Assembly: GCA_964614515.1 (NCBI GenBank)
Contig: CAZTPJ010000084.1
Span: 1 to 15,204 of the forward strand
Length of the DNA stretch: 15,204 nucleotides
Direction of reading: 5' to 3'
From: CAZTPJ01 sp964614515
Lineage (GTDB): Bacteria; Planctomycetota; Phycisphaerae; Phycisphaerales; UBA1924
The position numbers and the translations under genes were made by a program. The notes beneath the pieces were generated by a model. That model did not search any database. It was given only the letters and a program-made list of their open reading frames with translations, and was not told where the DNA came from. Below, one piece after another: positions 13,766 through 15,204 of the stretch. Position 1 is the stretch's first letter. Every line of letters begins with the position of its first letter.

Positions 13766-14338
13766 TCAATCCACCATCGGCAGCGTCAAACCCTGCTGAT
13801 CCTGATACTTCCCGCCCTTGTCCGCATAACTTTTCCGGCACACCTGCTCGGCCCGCAGGAAGATCAACTGCGCGATGCCTTCGCCGGCGTAGATCCGCGC
13901 GGGCAGGGGTGTGGTGTTGCTGATTTCGATGGTCACACGCCCGCGCCACTCAGGCTCGAGCGGCGTGACGTTCACGATGATGTCGTACCGCGCATAGGTG
14001 CTCTTGCCGAGGCAGATCACGAGCACATCGCGCGGCACGTCGATCCACTCCATGGTCTCGGCCAGCGCGAAACTGTTCGGCGGGATGATGACGTGATCCG
14101 TGCCGAACTCGGCCGTGTCCACCTCGACCATCAGGTCTTCGCTGAACTTCTTGGGATCGACGACGGTGATGCCGCCGGTGCGCGGCGTGGGCGTGAAGAT
14201 TCTGAACTTCGTGCCGACGCGCACGTCATAGCCGTAGGAAGACACCCCGAACGATACCCTACCAGGCCGTTTTTCGCTTTCGGCGAAGGGTTTGATCGAG
14301 ATCAGTTCGCGGATCTGACTGTCGCACAAAACGCCCAT
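13766..14338 (-). CDS. dcd: dCTP deaminase
   Basis: Deaminates dCTP to dUTP, feeding dTMP synthesis; a trimeric cytoplasmic enzyme of the dUTPase fold. The 190-residue length equals the family norm (E. coli 193). Seen: GVLCDSQIREL at the N-terminus; SSYGYDVRVG at 33-42, the family's SYDxRxG strand; IPPNSFALAET at 85-95; GKSTYARYDI at 111-120 with S113 and R117, matching E. coli S111 and R115. TPLEPEWRGRVTIEISN has E138, matching the catalytic glutamate, and KYQDQQGLTLP is the C-terminal lid. Whether it also hydrolyses dUTP, as bifunctional archaeal forms do, cannot be decided here. The ATG at 14338 is chosen because AAGGTGG lies 5-6 nt upstream and the family N-terminus starts there, rather than at an in-frame codon at 14377. 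First gene of the probable dcd, four-helix-bundle, nrdJ transcript. Confidence 0.95.
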   Translation of the reverse strand: MGVLCDSQIRELISIKPFAESEKRPGRVSFGVSSYGYDVRVGTKFRIFTPTPRTGGITVVDPKKFSEDLMVEVDTAEFGTDHVIIPPNSFALAETMEWIDVPRDVLVICLGKSTYARYDIIVNVTPLEPEWRGRVTIEISNTTPLPARIYAGEGIAQLIFLRAEQVCRKSYADKGGKYQDQQGLTLPMVD

Positions 14339-14410
14339 CGGCCCACCTTCAGTCTCTCGGGGAAGTCCCGCCACCAACCCACCATCGGCTCCCGGGAACC
14401 CGGAACTTTG

Positions 14411-14439
14411 AGTCTACCCACTACCCGTTGGGGTTGCAA
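14411..14439 (-). promoter_or_regulatory. Possible promoter of the dcd-nrdJ transcript
   Basis: Minus-strand TTGCAA (14434-14439) and TAGACT (14411-14416) separated by 17 bp, each four of six to the sigma70 consensus. Transcription would begin near 14404, giving a leader of about 66 nt. A weak match, but the best in this gap. No cobalamin-riboswitch B12 box is recognisable in the leader. Confidence 0.35.
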
Positions 14440-14686
14440 GTCTGTTCGCGCACGAAATGATGGGGACAAACTGTCGGCAAGCGTCAACTCTCGCTCGCAT
14501 CGCGGGTTAGGCACATGGTTATTGGGACGCACGAATTACCACTAGTTTTGCGCCCCCCTTGGCAAACCGGTGTTCGCTGCGGGACCTGGCTCGCATCGCT
14601 CGCGAACGGGTGAGAGACACGGCCTAGGGCGACGCGGGGCGCCCCGCGATACCATGCCCTTCCTGCGTGGGCGAAAGGGTGTAACT
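14440..14686. other. Divergent intergenic region between dcd and the FlgI-like gene
   Basis: The 348-bp gap 14339-14686 holds the dcd leader and possible promoter on the left and the upstream region of the plus-strand lipoprotein gene on the right. I see a 16-bp palindrome (14633-14648), two copies of GCTCGCATCGC, and no convincing plus-strand promoter, tRNA or small gene. Confidence 0.55.
14633..14648. repeat. 16-bp perfect palindrome upstream of the FlgI-like gene
   Basis: CGCGGGGCGCCCCGCG, ending 38 nt before the ATG at 14687. It could be an operator or a leader hairpin, or chance in GC-rich DNA. No T-tract follows, so it is not a terminator. Confidence 0.4.
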
Positions 14687-15204
14687 ATGGCAAGGTTCGG
14701 ACGAGTGTGGTTCGATCTGGCAGCGGCGGTGGCGATTGGCACGGCCGTGGTGGCGATGAGTGCGTGCAGCGGTGGCGGCCCGAAGCGTCAGCCGACACGG
14801 CCAGTGATACAGCGTGATGTTGCACCCGCGCTTCGCGGCACGGTTGGTTCGCTGGCGACGTTTCGCCGTGTGGAGCCGGTGCTGGTGTCGGGGTTCGGAC
14901 TGGTCGTGGGGTTGCCGGGGACGGGCGGTGGCTCGATCCCGCCGGGCGTGGCCGTGACCATGGAACACGAACTCGCGCGGCTTGGCGTGTCGCGATCATC
15001 ATCGCAGTTTGATGGCACGCCGCTGGCGGGCTTGACGCCGGGCGAGGTGGTGCGTCATAAGGATGTTGCGGTTGTGATTGTGCAGGCGGCGATTCCGGTC
15101 GGCGCGCCCGAAGGGGCGACGTTTGATGTGCTCGTTCGCTCGCTCGAACTCAGCGGCCAGGTGTCGCTCGATGGCCGGGACATCACCCACCTGCCTGCCC
15201 ACGA
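14687..15204 (+). CDS. FlgI/P-ring-family lipoprotein, C-terminus beyond window
   Basis: The first 172 residues of a protein resembling flagellar P-ring protein FlgI, which forms the ring around the rod in the periplasm. Seen: a signal peptide (MARFGRVWFDLAAAVAIGTA) with a lipobox-like MSAC at 25-28, making Cys28 the probable lipidated residue. RGTVGSLATFRRVEPVLVSG follows, then FGLVVGLPGTGGG at about 73-85, the block that in FlgI reads GYGLVVGLNGTGD. Later KDVAVVIVQAAIPVGAPEGATFDV parallels the FlgI stretch with an A.LPPFA.PG...DV pattern. Classical FlgI has a cleaved Sec signal and no lipid anchor, so this may be a divergent or repurposed member. AAAGGG lies about 8 nt before the ATG. It is the only plus-strand gene and is divergent from dcd. 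No other flagellar gene is in view, so a flagellar role is uncertain. Confidence 0.7.
   Translation, partial: MARFGRVWFDLAAAVAIGTAVVAMSACSGGGPKRQPTRPVIQRDVAPALRGTVGSLATFRRVEPVLVSGFGLVVGLPGTGGGSIPPGVAVTMEHELARLGVSRSSSQFDGTPLAGLTPGEVVRHKDVAVVIVQAAIPVGAPEGATFDVLVRSLELSGQVSLDGRDITHLPAH

Noticed and set aside
13285..13766. Diversity-generating retroelement (Avd-like four-helix protein)
   Set aside because: No reverse transcriptase, template repeat or variable repeat in the window; the protein fits the S23 branch.
14339..14377. Earlier in-frame start for dcd adding 13 residues
   Set aside because: The ATG at 14338 has AAGGTGG upstream and starts at the normal Dcd N-terminus.
14339..14404. Cobalamin riboswitch controlling the dcd-nrdJ transcript
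   Set aside because: Looked for because NrdJ needs adenosylcobalamin; the predicted leader is only about 66 nt and shows no B12 box.
14555..14575. Possible sigma54 promoter (TTGGCA ... TTCGC) before the FlgI-like gene
   Set aside because: The GG and GC elements are about 15 bases apart instead of the required 12, so the spacing is wrong.
14515..14613. Small plus-strand ORF of 32 codons between dcd and the FlgI-like gene
   Set aside because: No ribosome-binding site and no recognisable features; expected by chance.

Overview
The window is GC-rich and dense with genes, nearly all on the minus strand. It looks like chromosomal DNA of a planctomycete, probably of the Phycisphaerae type. That placement is inference. 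It rests on two secreted proteins with PEP-CTERM-like tails, an adenosylcobalamin-dependent ribonucleotide reductase, an S23-type four-helix-bundle gene and a FlgI-like lipoprotein, not on a marker gene. No rRNA, tRNA, CRISPR array, transposase or phage gene is visible.

Layout from left to right: (1) 1-4103, minus: an RND efflux pair. The membrane-fusion protein (2775-4103) precedes the RND permease (1-2778, cut by the window edge) with an ATGA overlap. (2) 4153-6381, minus: a 742-residue RecQ helicase with DEAH helicase, zinc-binding, HRDC and C-terminal helix-turn-helix regions. Its GTG start lies 8 nt from a good -10 element, so its mRNA may be leaderless. (3) 6451-8287, minus: two tandem paralogous exported proteins with PAP-type CTERM tails. 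Each has its own sigma70-like promoter, a leader of about 85 nt and a hairpin/T-tract terminator. (4) 8642-14338, minus: dcd (dCTP deaminase), a four-helix-bundle gene and nrdJ, read in that order. nrdJ carries a 367-residue intein with a LAGLIDADG homing endonuclease. The intein sits immediately before the cysteine predicted to carry the catalytic thiyl radical. (5) 14687-15204, plus: the start of a FlgI/P-ring-family lipoprotein, divergent from dcd.

The dcd-nrdJ block is a deoxynucleotide supply unit. NrdJ reduces ribonucleotides, and Dcd converts dCTP to dUTP on the way to dTMP. Between them lies a compact unit of about 440 bp (13315-13754). It holds one four-helix-bundle ORF framed by inverted repeats built from GGCAT-type heptads, and the start and stop codons of the ORF lie inside the repeats. 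This resembles the architecture of 23S rRNA intervening sequences, which carry the same protein family, and is the least expected structure here.

Promoters and terminators are called by eye. Residue positions were counted from the translations. Family names come from motif recognition, not from database searches.
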